9,740 bases of DNA from Thermoplasmata archaeon (GTDB lineage Archaea; Thermoplasmatota; Thermoplasmata; Thermoplasmatales; Thermoplasmataceae): contig JAKBQO010000049.1 in assembly GCA_021835185.1 (NCBI GenBank), positions 1-9,740 of the forward strand, in the 5' to 3' direction. Shown in pieces: positions 1 through 6,301 of this stretch. The notes below the pieces were generated by a model. The model was not told the origin of the DNA. It worked only from the letters and a program-made list of their open reading frames with translations, and searched no databases. Position 1 is the first letter of the stretch, and each line of letters opens with the position of its first letter. Position numbers and translations under genes: made by a program.

Positions 1-217
1 GTGAAAGAATAAAAAGTGGTATTATTTCAGCCCTTGTAATCCTGAGGTGCAATTTTGGGCGGAATATTATATAGATAAATATAGATGAGAATAGTATTCT
101 GTAAAATAATAGTGTGAATGGCCCTGTATAATTAAGGGCTATTTTTATAACTGGATAATTAATAGACCACGAAATTACCATAATAGCAAATAATAGTATA
201 TCGGCCTGTTTGCCCAT
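1..217 (-). CDS. EamA/DMT-family transporter, N-terminal part (cut by window edge)
   Basis: Reading the minus strand from the ATG at 217 gives 72 open codons that run off the left edge. The start (MGKQADILLFAIMVISWS) has the usual EamA layout: a first membrane helix at about residues 7-27 with the family-typical W-S-x-N-x-P-x-x-K stretch (residues 17-25), a short T-G-P-F loop, a second helix at about 33-52 with an arginine early in it (FYR, residue 40), a basic cytoplasmic loop, and the beginning of a third helix. Family members are 10-TM inner-membrane exporters or permeases for amino acids, nucleosides or other metabolites; substrate cannot be read from sequence. A TATA box lies 25 nt upstream and in-frame stops lie further upstream, which supports this start. 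It is divergent from the DUF59 gene. Family membership is well supported; function is open. Confidence 0.85.
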   Translation of the reverse strand, partial: MGKQADILLFAIMVISWSINYPVIKIALNYTGPFTLLFYRILFSSIFIYIIFRPKLHLRITRAEIIPLFILS

Positions 218-238
218 ATTCCAGACATCAAGGCATTA

Positions 239-246
239 TTAATAAA
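239..246 (-). promoter_or_regulatory. TATA box of the EamA transporter gene
   Basis: TTTATTAA on the minus strand is centred about 25 nt upstream of the ATG at 217. This spacing recurs at nearly all genes in the window and predicts a leaderless transcript. Confidence 0.5.
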
Positions 247-295
247 TTTGTCCTGCAAAGTTTATGGTGGTTAATTTATGGTATTTATTGTTAAC

Positions 296-319
296 TTTAA
301 ACATTAAATAATGTTTAAA
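296..319. repeat. Perfect 10-4-10 palindrome over the DUF59 promoter
   Basis: TTTAAACATT (296-305) and AATGTTTAAA (310-319) are perfect inverted arms separated by AAAT. The right arm shares six bases with the TATA box at 314-321, so a protein bound here would block the core promoter. The symmetry suits a dimeric regulator. This is an inference from position and symmetry; no regulator is known. Confidence 0.5.
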
Positions 320-321
320 TA
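314..321 (+). promoter_or_regulatory. TATA box of the DUF59 gene
   Basis: TTTAAATA is centred about 26 nt before the ATG at 344, placing the predicted transcript start at the start codon. No Shine-Dalgarno sequence precedes the ATG. Confidence 0.6.
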
Positions 322-343
322 GCCATTTACAATAGATTATATT

Positions 344-646
344 ATGGTAACCAAAGAAGAAGTTCTTGAAGCGTTAAAAGAGGTATCAGACCCTGAAATA
401 GGGATGGATGTGGTCAACCTTGGTTTAGTTTACGATGTTGAAATTACAGATGGAAACAGGGTTTACATAAAGATGACTATGACTGCCCCAACATGCCCTG
501 TGACACCGTGGATTTTATCAGAAGCACAAAAATCAGTTGAAAACCTTGCAGATGTGGAGGCAGCTGATATAGAACTCGTATGGGATCCGCAATGGAACCC
601 GGAAATGATGACAGATTACGCCAAAGAACAATTAAATATGTACTGA
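344..646 (+). CDS. MIP18/DUF59 (SufT-like) iron-sulfur assembly factor
   Basis: A 100-residue protein spanning a complete single-domain MIP18 (DUF59) fold. Visible family signatures are D-P-E-I-G-x-D-V-V-N-L-G-L-V at 16-29, the M-T-A-P-T-C-P segment around Cys51 (the conserved reactive cysteine of the family), and V-W-D-P-x-W-x-P-E-M-M near residues 79-89. Relatives include bacterial SufT, PaaD of phenylacetate degradation and eukaryotic CIA2/MIP18, which help insert or mature Fe-S clusters in target proteins. No paa genes are nearby, so an Fe-S maturation role is the better guess. The start is fixed by the TATA box and by a very AT-rich upstream region. It is divergent from the EamA gene; tbp follows 62 bp downstream on the same strand with its own promoter. 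Family assignment is strong; the specific client protein is unknown. Confidence 0.88.
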   Translation: MVTKEEVLEALKEVSDPEIGMDVVNLGLVYDVEITDGNRVYIKMTMTAPTCPVTPWILSEAQKSVENLADVEAADIELVWDPQWNPEMMTDYAKEQLNMY

Positions 647-654
647 ATATAAAT

Positions 655-682
655 GGTATATAAATTAAAAGCTTTATATACC
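655..682. repeat. 10-8-10 inverted repeat made of two opposed TATA boxes upstream of tbp
   Basis: GGTATATAAA (655-664) and TTTATATACC (673-682) are perfect inverted arms with spacer TTAAAAGC. The right arm is an archaeal TATA box (TTTATATA) pointing at tbp; the left arm gives the same box on the minus strand, pointing back into the DUF59 gene. The repeat starts 9 nt after the DUF59 stop, so it could alternatively act as a hairpin at that transcript's 3' end. Possible roles are TBP autoregulation, bidirectional transcription, or a repressor site. Confidence 0.6.
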
Positions 683-691
683 CTTTAAATA
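673..691 (+). promoter_or_regulatory. Tandem TATA boxes of tbp
   Basis: TTTATATA (673-680) is preceded by the purine-rich AAAAG expected of a BRE, and TTTAAATA lies at 684-691. Centres are about 32 and 21 nt before the ATG at 709, or 41 and 30 nt before the ATG at 718. Unlike other genes here, neither box sits at the regular 24-27 nt, so tbp may have a short leader or two transcript starts. Confidence 0.55.
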
Positions 692-708
692 TAAACATAT
701 TGATTAAT

Positions 709-1263
709 ATGAGCGAAATGGAAAAAATAACCATAGAAAATATAGTTGCATCAACTTCACTGGCGGAACATTTAGACTTAAGCCGCATTGCATTAGCCCT
801 CGAAGGTTCAGAATATGAACCGGAACAGTTCCCTGGATTGATATACAGGTTAAAGGACCCGAAAACAGCTGTACTGATTTTTAGAAGCGGAAAAGTAAAC
901 TGCACAGGCGCAAAAAATCTTGAAAATGTCAAAAAGACCATAGATATCATTATTGACAAACTGAAAAAAGCTAAAATAGAGGTATATGACAATCCCGATA
1001 TTATAGTTCAAAATATTGTTGCAGTATATGACCTTGAATCTGACCTTAACCTTACAGATATAGCAATGTCCCTTGGCCTGGAAAATGTGGAATACGAGCC
1101 TGAACAATTCCCCGGTCTTGTATACAGGGTTGAGGAGCCAAAGGTTGTACTGCTACTTTTCGGTTCCGGTAAAGTTGTATGTACCGGTGCAAAGGAAGAG
1201 AGCGAAATAGAACAGGCAGTAATAAAGGTTAAGAAAGAACTTCAGAAAGTCGGATTAATTTAA
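709..1263 (+). CDS. tbp: TATA-box-binding protein (TBP)
   Basis: A 184-residue general transcription factor that binds the promoter TATA box, bends DNA and recruits TFB and RNA polymerase. It shows the pseudo-symmetric two-repeat saddle: repeat 1 at about residues 7-93 and repeat 2 at about 98-184. Each repeat contains I-V-A, Y-E-P-E-Q-F-P-G-L and F-x-S-G-K-V-x-C-T-G-A-K. The four phenylalanines expected to kink DNA are all present (Phe41, Phe58, Phe134, Phe151). It ends in V-G-L-I without the acidic tail some archaeal TBPs carry. An in-frame TTG at 700 and an ATG at 718 are alternative starts; ATG 709 gives a family-typical short N-terminus. The stop overlaps the convergent truD by 9 bp. The promoter itself is a TATA-rich inverted repeat, suggesting autoregulation (inference). 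The gene is intact and the identification is very secure. Confidence 0.97.
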   Translation: MSEMEKITIENIVASTSLAEHLDLSRIALALEGSEYEPEQFPGLIYRLKDPKTAVLIFRSGKVNCTGAKNLENVKKTIDIIIDKLKKAKIEVYDNPDIIVQNIVAVYDLESDLNLTDIAMSLGLENVEYEPEQFPGLVYRVEEPKVVLLLFGSGKVVCTGAKEESEIEQAVIKVKKELQKVGLI

Positions 1264-2499
1264 ATCGCCTTTAATAAGTTCTCTTAACAGGGAAGTTGCA
1301 TAAATGCCCTTTCCCAGGGAAAAATTTATTCTATTTTTTTCTATTATTTTGAAATCTACTGGAAGCACAGACATTATTCTATAATCGCCGGATGAACCCA
1401 GCCTCCTATCAGAACTCAAATTGAAATCCTTTTTCTCTATTCCTTCCTCCGCCATTATTCTGCTTTCTATTTCCCCTTCAATGCCTGAAGATAGTTCCGT
1501 TGAATAGCCAATTAAGGGTATAACTGTCCGGATCCTGTTTTCCCTGGAAAGATTGTTGAGTTTTTCGATATTATATGAAGATGCACGTATTAACTGGCTG
1601 CGATCCGGGTTAAAATACCTGTCAACGGGATAAAGCAAATCCCCTTCCAGGACTTTATGCATGCTTCCGGCATATTTCATCCTGTCAGAGAGTATTCTGT
1701 TAAAAAGATATGACTGGTAAGCATGTATGAATAACATAGATAGGTTTCTGGGAAATACGCTGAATGCGTTTTTATATGTATTTTCCCTTATAATATAACC
1801 CAGCAATGAGCGTTCAAATGTCAGGTATTCAGGAAACTCTTTTATTGCCCTTTTCGCATCCCCGGTCTCTCCGAATGTTCTTCTGTAATCCTCCCGGTCA
1901 AATTCGGGATCATAAATATATGTTTTAACAGCATCTTCATATTTATTCTGTACCAGCAGTTTACCAATTTTATGGGTATTTGCCCTTATGCTGCCAAATC
2001 TCTGGTACCCATAAAAATTTGGGAATCCTCCATTTTTAACTATGCTCTCCACGGTCTCCCCTATTTTCTGTGTATTATCATCAGTAGATTGTATGCTTAT
2101 TATGAATTCATTCCCCAGTAAATCGCCCAGTTTAACCAGTTTATCTGTACGGAAGGATGAAATAATCTCGGCATCCTTTATAGATATATTATTGATTTGC
2201 TGATTTTCCGGCATATTGATGCAGAAGTACTGTGTTGTTATGCCTATTTTATCCTTGGTCCCTGCATATGTTATCCTTTTATTGCTTATATGCAACTGAT
2301 CTGCCAGGTACATCAAAAATTTATTGGTATCCCAGTTCCGCAGGCGCACCTTTAATATGGTATACTTGCCATTATTGTTTTCAGGAATTGTTACAGGTAT
2401 CTCATTTACAATAAAACTTTCCGGATCATATTTAATATTACCATCAATGCCAGGAGTATCAGTAGAATATCCATTAATGCCTATGATGCTATCTTCCAT
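1255..2499 (-). CDS. truD: tRNA pseudouridine synthase TruD
   Basis: A 414-residue enzyme of the TruD/Pus7 family, which isomerises uridine to pseudouridine in tRNA (position 13 in bacteria; archaeal and eukaryotic relatives also act at other positions such as U35 of tRNA-Tyr). The catalytic aspartate is Asp83 in the signature A-G-T-K-D-K, followed by T-T-Q. The second family motif N-F-Y-G-Y-Q-R-F-G lies at 161-169, the central TRUD-specific region follows (H-A-Y-Q-S-Y-L-F-N-R at 259-268), and the C-terminal G-x-Y-A-T-x-L-L-R-E-L is at 398-408. Length fits archaeal members. ATG 2499 was chosen because a TATA box sits 24 nt upstream. It converges on tbp with a 9-bp overlap and is 74 bp downstream of a same-strand winged-helix-like gene that has separate signals. 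All key residues appear intact. Confidence 0.95.
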   Translation of the reverse strand: MEDSIIGINGYSTDTPGIDGNIKYDPESFIVNEIPVTIPENNNGKYTILKVRLRNWDTNKFLMYLADQLHISNKRITYAGTKDKIGITTQYFCINMPENQQINNISIKDAEIISSFRTDKLVKLGDLLGNEFIISIQSTDDNTQKIGETVESIVKNGGFPNFYGYQRFGSIRANTHKIGKLLVQNKYEDAVKTYIYDPEFDREDYRRTFGETGDAKRAIKEFPEYLTFERSLLGYIIRENTYKNAFSVFPRNLSMLFIHAYQSYLFNRILSDRMKYAGSMHKVLEGDLLYPVDRYFNPDRSQLIRASSYNIEKLNNLSRENRIRTVIPLIGYSTELSSGIEGEIESRIMAEEGIEKKDFNLSSDRRLGSSGDYRIMSVLPVDFKIIEKNRINFSLGKGIYATSLLRELIKGDLN

Positions 2500-2519
2500 G
2501 AGACCATATAACCTGAAGA

Positions 2520-2527
2520 TATAATAA
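2520..2527 (-). promoter_or_regulatory. TATA box of truD
   Basis: TTATTATA on the minus strand is centred about 24 nt upstream of the ATG at 2499, predicting a leaderless transcript independent of the upstream winged-helix gene. Confidence 0.5.
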
Positions 2528-2545
2528 TAAGCCGGAGTTTAACCT

Positions 2546-2550
2546 AAAAA
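2546..2550 (-). terminator. Possible oligo-T terminator after the winged-helix gene
   Basis: A run of five T on the minus strand lies 23 nt beyond the stop at 2574. Archaeal polymerases commonly stop at such runs, but five T alone is weak evidence. Confidence 0.25.
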
Positions 2551-2573
2551 CAACTGTCATATGTTTAATTTTA

Positions 2574-2831
2574 TTAACAGGGATTCCTGGCATAATAATA
2601 AACACGTTCCAGAAGGCCATTCTGTACTTTTTTTATGCCCAGTTTATTGCTATCCACCATTTCGTTAAGAAGAAATTCCAGTTCATTTTCAACAAGTATC
2701 TGGGCTCCTATTTTTAAATAACCTGCCTTAGAATTATCCGATGTGCTGTATTTTCCTATCATCTTATCGGCAATTTGATCCTGTGTCATTTCTGTATTTC
2801 CAAGTATTTCAAGGACGTTTTCACAATCCAT
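2574..2831 (-). CDS. Small winged-helix-like protein, possible transcription regulator
   Basis: An 85-residue protein I cannot assign to a named family. Its pattern suggests one winged helix-turn-helix domain: a first helix near 4-11 (ENVLEILG), a helix-turn-helix at about 15-28 (M-T-Q-D-Q-I-A-D-K-M), a long amphipathic helix at 46-65 (NELEFLLNEMVDSNKLG), and a hairpin 'wing' at 66-81 (KKVQNGLLERVYYYA), much like the end of many archaeal wHTH proteins. No second domain or metal-binding cysteine cluster is visible; the two cysteines are residue 3 and the last residue. The gene has its own TATA box and an operator-like palindrome about 10 bp further upstream, which fits autoregulation. It sits downstream of guaB in the same direction, 124 bp away and beyond an oligo-T run. 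DNA binding is inference; a wHTH used for protein or RNA contact is possible. Confidence 0.7.
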   Translation of the reverse strand: MDCENVLEILGNTEMTQDQIADKMIGKYSTSDNSKAGYLKIGAQILVENELEFLLNEMVDSNKLGIKKVQNGLLERVYYYARNPC

Positions 2832-2853
2832 ATAAATAGTAGATTATTAAAGG

Positions 2854-2861
2854 TTATAAAA
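2854..2861 (-). promoter_or_regulatory. TATA box of the small winged-helix gene
   Basis: TTTTATAA on the minus strand is centred about 26 nt upstream of the ATG at 2831, so the transcript is predicted to be leaderless. Confidence 0.55.
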
Positions 2862-2870
2862 GGTTTTCAA

Positions 2871-2890
2871 TGTGAACAATTATGTACACA
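2871..2890. repeat. Operator-like palindrome upstream of the winged-helix gene
   Basis: TGTGAACA (2871-2878) and TGTACACA (2883-2890) form 8-bp inverted arms with one mismatch around ATTA. It lies about 10 bp upstream of the gene's TATA box, a position more typical of activator or BRE-proximal sites. It has more G and C than the surrounding spacer, which makes chance symmetry less likely. Confidence 0.4.
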
Positions 2891-2938
2891 ATCTGCTGAA
2901 ATATGATGTAACAGATAAAGCATATGGTATATAAATAT

Positions 2939-2945
2939 AAAAAAA
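2939..2945 (-). terminator. Oligo-T terminator of guaB
   Basis: Seven consecutive T on the minus strand start 11 nt after the guaB stop and are followed by further T-rich sequence. This matches the intrinsic oligo-T termination of archaeal RNA polymerase and separates guaB from the winged-helix gene. Confidence 0.5.
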
Positions 2946-2955
2946 TAATTATGTT

Positions 2956-4413
2956 TCAGTAGATGCCAGAATTCTGGTAATTTGGAGGTTCTGAAACAAT
3001 GCGTATGTCATGGGGGTGGCTTTCCCTTAATCCACTATTGGTGATTTTTATAAATACTGCTTTTTTCTTTAACTCCTCCAGATTTTCTGCACCAAGGTAT
3101 CCCATGCCGGTCTTTATTCCACCAACGAACTGGAACAGGTTTTCGGAAACTTTGCCCCTGTATGGTACTGAACCTTCCACGCCCTCGGCTATGAACTCAT
3201 TTGTCCCGAGTTTTTCATATCTATCTGATTTTCCGGCCTTTATGGCGCCTATTGACCCCATTCCCCTGTATGCCTTGTATTTCCTGCCATTTATTATCAT
3301 TTCTGTACCCGGGCTCTCCTCTGTGCCTGCAAGCAGTGACCCGAGCATAACGGTGGAAGCTCCAGCCGCCAGTGCCTTTATCATATCTCCTGAATACCTT
3401 ATTCCACCATCAGCTATTACAGGAATTCCATGTTCGCTGGCAACGTCCGCAACATCTGATATGGCAGTTAGCTGTGGAATCCCTACACCTGCAACTATCC
3501 TGGTTGTGCATATTGAACCGGGGCCTATGCCAACCCTTAAACCATCAACGCCAAGTGAGATTAGATCCTCCGCAGCCTCCGCTGTTGCAATATTGCCTGC
3601 TATTATGTCTATATGGATTGCATTTCTTATCTTTTTAAGGGATGAGAGGACATTTTTATTATGGGCGTGGGCTGTATCTATTACCAGAAAATCAGATCCT
3701 GCGTTTTCAAGATTGATAGCCCTATCTATATCGTATGCCCCTATAGCTGCACCCACCATGAGCTGGCCCTGTTCGTCCCTTGATGCATTGGGGAATTTTT
3801 CCCTGGTCTTTATGTCTTTAGCTGTTATTAGCCCGACCAGCCTTCCCTTAGAGTCCACAAGTGGTAGCTTTTCAACCCTGTTTTTATAAAGTATAAACTT
3901 TGCATCTTCTATTGAAACGTTCTCATCAGCAGTAATTACGTCCTTTGTCATTATATCCTTCACTGTGCCTTCTGACTCTGAAAATTCAAGATCCCTCTTG
4001 GTTAAAATCCCTATTAGCTTCCCGGAAGCTACAACGGGCAAACCGGCAATATTTTTTGTTTTCATGAGAGTTCTGGCTACATTTACAGGAGTGTCAGGAG
4101 CTATTGAAAAAACGTCCCGGATTATAATGCTCTCCTCTTTCTTAACCTTCTTAACCATCTCAACCTGTTCATTCGCTGACATATTGCGGTGAATGACACC
4201 AATAGCCCCATATCTTGCCATTGCAATTGCCATTGACTCCTCTGTTACTGTATCCATGGGCGAGCTCACAATCGGTATGCCAATGCTGATATGCCGCGAA
4301 AATTTGCTTGATACATTTGCGTTTTTAGGTTCTATCGATGAATGCAATGGTTTTAAAAGTACATCGTCAAAAGTATAGCCCTCTGTAATATTTTGGAATT
4401 TTTCTCTAAACAT
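2956..4413 (-). CDS. guaB: Inosine-5'-monophosphate dehydrogenase
   Basis: A 485-residue full-length IMPDH, the cytosolic enzyme that oxidises IMP to XMP with NAD+, the committed step to GMP. The barrel begins at residues 10-90 (Y-T-F-D-D-V-L-L-x-P; I-V-S-S-P-M-D-T-V-T-E), is interrupted by two CBS domains (about 100-144 and 152-203) that in the family bind adenine or guanine nucleotides, and resumes with G-A-A-I-G (221-225), the D-x-A-H-x-H region (246-251), and the active-site loop G-P-G-S-I-C-T-T-R with nucleophile Cys302. The D-G-G-I-R phosphate motif (335-339), the G-S loop (358-359), the K-Y-x-x-Y-R-G-M-G-S segment and the mobile flap with the Arg398-Tyr399 pair are present. It is divergent from DP1 with a shared 12-bp upstream element. 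The start is supported by a TATA box 24 nt upstream. Identification is very secure. Confidence 0.97.
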   Translation of the reverse strand: MFREKFQNITEGYTFDDVLLKPLHSSIEPKNANVSSKFSRHISIGIPIVSSPMDTVTEESMAIAMARYGAIGVIHRNMSANEQVEMVKKVKKEESIIIRDVFSIAPDTPVNVARTLMKTKNIAGLPVVASGKLIGILTKRDLEFSESEGTVKDIMTKDVITADENVSIEDAKFILYKNRVEKLPLVDSKGRLVGLITAKDIKTREKFPNASRDEQGQLMVGAAIGAYDIDRAINLENAGSDFLVIDTAHAHNKNVLSSLKKIRNAIHIDIIAGNIATAEAAEDLISLGVDGLRVGIGPGSICTTRIVAGVGIPQLTAISDVADVASEHGIPVIADGGIRYSGDMIKALAAGASTVMLGSLLAGTEESPGTEMIINGRKYKAYRGMGSIGAIKAGKSDRYEKLGTNEFIAEGVEGSVPYRGKVSENLFQFVGGIKTGMGYLGAENLEELKKKAVFIKITNSGLRESHPHDIRIVSEPPNYQNSGIY

Positions 4414-4433
4414 GTCAAGTTAAGACTTACACA

Positions 4434-4441
4434 GTATTTAA
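4434..4441 (-). promoter_or_regulatory. TATA box of guaB
   Basis: TTAAATAC on the minus strand is centred about 24 nt upstream of the ATG at 4413. A second TATA-like stretch lies in the adjoining repeat arm at 4447-4458, which if used would give a short 5' leader of roughly a dozen bases. Confidence 0.5.
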
Positions 4442-4446
4442 GATTA

Positions 4447-4495
4447 TTTATAATTCAACAGTATTATCTGGCAGTACATGCATTTGAATTATAAA
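4447..4495. repeat. 12-bp inverted repeat shared by the divergent guaB and DP1 promoters
   Basis: TTTATAATTCAA (4447-4458) and TTGAATTATAAA (4484-4495) are perfect inverted arms around a 25-bp spacer. Read in each gene's own direction, both have the same element TTGAATTATAAA, ending 33 bp before the guaB ATG and 38 bp before the DP1 ATG, just upstream of each TATA box. It may be a shared activator or BRE-like site, or an alternative TATA box (AATTATAAA) for each gene. Confidence 0.6.
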
Positions 4496-4503
4496 AACAA
4501 TAA

Positions 4504-4511
4504 AAATTATA
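4504..4511 (+). promoter_or_regulatory. TATA box of the DP1 gene
   Basis: AAATTATA is centred about 26 nt upstream of the ATG at 4534. It is a weak match to the TTTATATA consensus; the TTGAATTATAAA arm at 4484-4495 is an alternative box giving a leader of about 17 nt. Confidence 0.4.
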
Positions 4512-4533
4512 GCAAAGATGTATTATTGATGTA

Positions 4534-5937
4534 ATGGACCTGATAGAGAATCGCAAAGAAGTGCTGGTGTATTTCCAGTCGAAAGGCATCATGGTGACAA
4601 AGAAAGCACTTGATGTGATACTGGATTCCAGCATGGGGGAGCTATTGCCTAAAATGGTCACGCAGGAAGTGCTTGACACGGGATTTCTCACCGAAAACGA
4701 TGTGATAAAATTAATAAGAAGCCCACAGCGCAAGAAAATGGATTTCGAGGTATATATACCGGACATAAAAGCCCATAGCTCTGTTGAAGATTTCCAGGAA
4801 ATGTTTATGGACCGCTATGAAAGGCTTAAGAAAATAATAGTGCAATCATCTGAAATGAGGGGGACATACACCATCAAAAGCGCAAAAAAGGCCCAGGGCA
4901 AGGTAAAAATTGTTGGCATGGTTTCCGAGGTAAGTACAACTAAAAACGGCCATAAAAGGCTATTGCTTGAAGACCTTGATGATAACATCAACGTTTTCCT
5001 TTTAAAAGGGAAGGGAATGAACAATGAACTGATACTTGAGGATGAAGTGTTAGGGGTCATAGGGTCTGTAAGCAATACAGGCAAGGATCCCGTTCTGTTT
5101 GCTGATGAAATTATACGGCCGGACATACCCTATAAATTAATAGATGAACAGAAAAAAGACCCTGTTTTTGTGGCATCATTATCAGACATACATGTGGGTA
5201 GCAAGACCTTCAGGAAAAACGATTTTATGAAAATGATTTCCTGGATAAAAGCATCCGAAGAAGAGGCGTCAAAGCTCAAATATCTGATACTTAGCGGCGA
5301 TGTTGTGGATGGAATTGGGGTATATCCCGGGCAGGATAAAGACCTGGAGATATTGAATCCATATGAGCAATACGAAAAACTCGCAGAATATGTAAATATG
5401 GTTCCGGATGATGTGAATGTATTTATTATGCCTGGAAACCATGATATTGTCAGGCTTGCAGAGCCACAACCGGTATTTTCACAGAAAATAAAGAATTTCT
5501 TTAATGAAAATGTAACATTGCTGCCAAATCCATACAATCTGGTTCTGGAAAATAAAAATGTCCTGGTTTACCATGGCATGTCGCTCAACGATATGATAGA
5601 GCTGGTTCCGGGAGCCAGTTATGCAAGCGTAGGGTCTTCAATAGAAGAACTATTAAAAAGAAGGCACCTGGCTCCAGTATATGGCGGCAAAACGCCAATA
5701 ATACCTTCAAAAAGAGATTACCATGTAATTGATCAGGTGCCGGATATTTTCATTACCGGGCATATACATTCATTCTCACAGGGAAGCTATCGTGGAGTGC
5801 GCTATATCAATGCATCAACATGGCAGTCCCAGACAGATTACCAGAAAATGATGAATTTTTCCCCCAATCCCTCTATAATGACGTTATTTGATCTAAATTC
5901 AAAAACACAGATTATAAAGGATTTTAAAGAATCATAG
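4534..5937 (+). CDS. polB: Family-D DNA polymerase small subunit DP1 (3'-5' exonuclease)
   Basis: A 467-residue DP1, the proofreading partner of the large subunit DP2 in the replicative polymerase D of Euryarchaeota. Residues 1-65 are a small helical N-terminal region, about 120-195 form the OB fold (G-K-V-K-I-V-G-M-V ... L-L-E-D), and 211 onward is the Mre11/calcineurin-like phosphoesterase domain. All metal-binding motifs are intact: S-D-I-H (Asp218, His220), S-G-D-V-V-D-G (Asp256), P-G-N-H-D (Asn302, His303), Y-H-G (His347) and T-G-H-I-H (His410, His412). The family-typical G-x-Y-P-G-Q follows motif 2. Intact motifs indicate an active nuclease, unlike the inactivated eukaryotic B subunits. 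DP2 is not in this window, as is usual where the two genes are unlinked. It is divergent from guaB, linking replication and GMP supply by a shared promoter region (inference); the end overlaps the next gene by 6 bp tail-to-tail. Confidence 0.96.
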   Translation: MDLIENRKEVLVYFQSKGIMVTKKALDVILDSSMGELLPKMVTQEVLDTGFLTENDVIKLIRSPQRKKMDFEVYIPDIKAHSSVEDFQEMFMDRYERLKKIIVQSSEMRGTYTIKSAKKAQGKVKIVGMVSEVSTTKNGHKRLLLEDLDDNINVFLLKGKGMNNELILEDEVLGVIGSVSNTGKDPVLFADEIIRPDIPYKLIDEQKKDPVFVASLSDIHVGSKTFRKNDFMKMISWIKASEEEASKLKYLILSGDVVDGIGVYPGQDKDLEILNPYEQYEKLAEYVNMVPDDVNVFIMPGNHDIVRLAEPQPVFSQKIKNFFNENVTLLPNPYNLVLENKNVLVYHGMSLNDMIELVPGASYASVGSSIEELLKRRHLAPVYGGKTPIIPSKRDYHVIDQVPDIFITGHIHSFSQGSYRGVRYINASTWQSQTDYQKMMNFSPNPSIMTLFDLNSKTQIIKDFKES

Positions 5938-6273
5938 GGTACTTTTAATTATTTCTTCTATTTCCTTTTTGAAGGTGTTCATAAAATCGTTCAGTGCTTC
6001 CTGTTTTATTCCATTAGGGGCACTGACTAGGCCGATTTTGGCTGTAACCTTTGCCATTTTTGCCAGGGAATCGTATTCCTTTATTTTAGCCTCCATAAAT
6101 TCTTCTATTACCTCACTTATCTGCTTTTTGAGCTCTTCGTCCTCATTAATCTTCTTCCTTATATATTCCTTAACCAGGTCCTTGAATATGTCACGGATAG
6201 CTTCAAAATACATTTCTTCAGAAGGAGCGGAATTTATAATATTATTCAGGTATTCGTTTACGTCTTTTTTCAT
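5932..6273 (-). CDS. Small charged helical protein, unknown function
   Basis: A 113-residue protein I do not recognise. It is rich in Glu, Lys, Ile and Asp and looks almost wholly helical: one helix region at about 2-42, a very charged and possibly coiled-coil stretch at 43-77 (INEDEELKKQISEVIEEFM and onward), a short less polar segment at 78-88 with a proline (KIGLVSAPNGIK), and a final amphipathic helix at 90-112. There is no signal peptide, membrane segment or cysteine. It has a TATA box 24 nt upstream and a consistent codon pattern, so it is probably expressed. Its stop overlaps the convergent DP1 by 6 bp and it is divergent from a membrane protein gene. The adjacency to DP1 is tail-to-tail, so it does not imply shared function. 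It could be an adaptor or oligomerising protein; that is a guess from composition only. Confidence 0.75.
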   Translation of the reverse strand: MKKDVNEYLNNIINSAPSEEMYFEAIRDIFKDLVKEYIRKKINEDEELKKQISEVIEEFMEAKIKEYDSLAKMAKVTAKIGLVSAPNGIKQEALNDFMNTFKKEIEEIIKSTL

Positions 6274-6293
6274 AACACATTAATTGCTATCAG

Positions 6294-6301
6294 TAATTAA
6301 A
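6294..6301 (-). promoter_or_regulatory. TATA box of the small helical protein gene
   Basis: TTTAATTA on the minus strand is centred about 24 nt upstream of the ATG at 6273. Confidence 0.45.

Noticed and set aside
121..146. Stem GCCCT/AGGGC followed by TATTTTTA, looking like a plus-strand terminator
   Set aside because: It lies inside the minus-strand EamA transporter frame, and no plus-strand gene ends there apart from a meaningless stub at the window edge.
477..992. 171-codon minus-strand frame
   Set aside because: Antisense shadow crossing both the DUF59 gene and tbp, which are clear family members.
1255..1263. Overlap of tbp and truD ends as a possible frame error
   Set aside because: Both proteins end at family-typical positions; short tail-to-tail overlaps are normal in compact archaeal genomes (the same occurs at 5932-5937).
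2999..3889. 296-codon plus-strand frame
   Set aside because: Antisense of guaB, with proline- and serine-rich composition typical of shadow frames; guaB has full conserved motifs.
5130..5537. 135-codon minus-strand frame
   Set aside because: Antisense of the DP1 phosphoesterase domain; no recognisable features.
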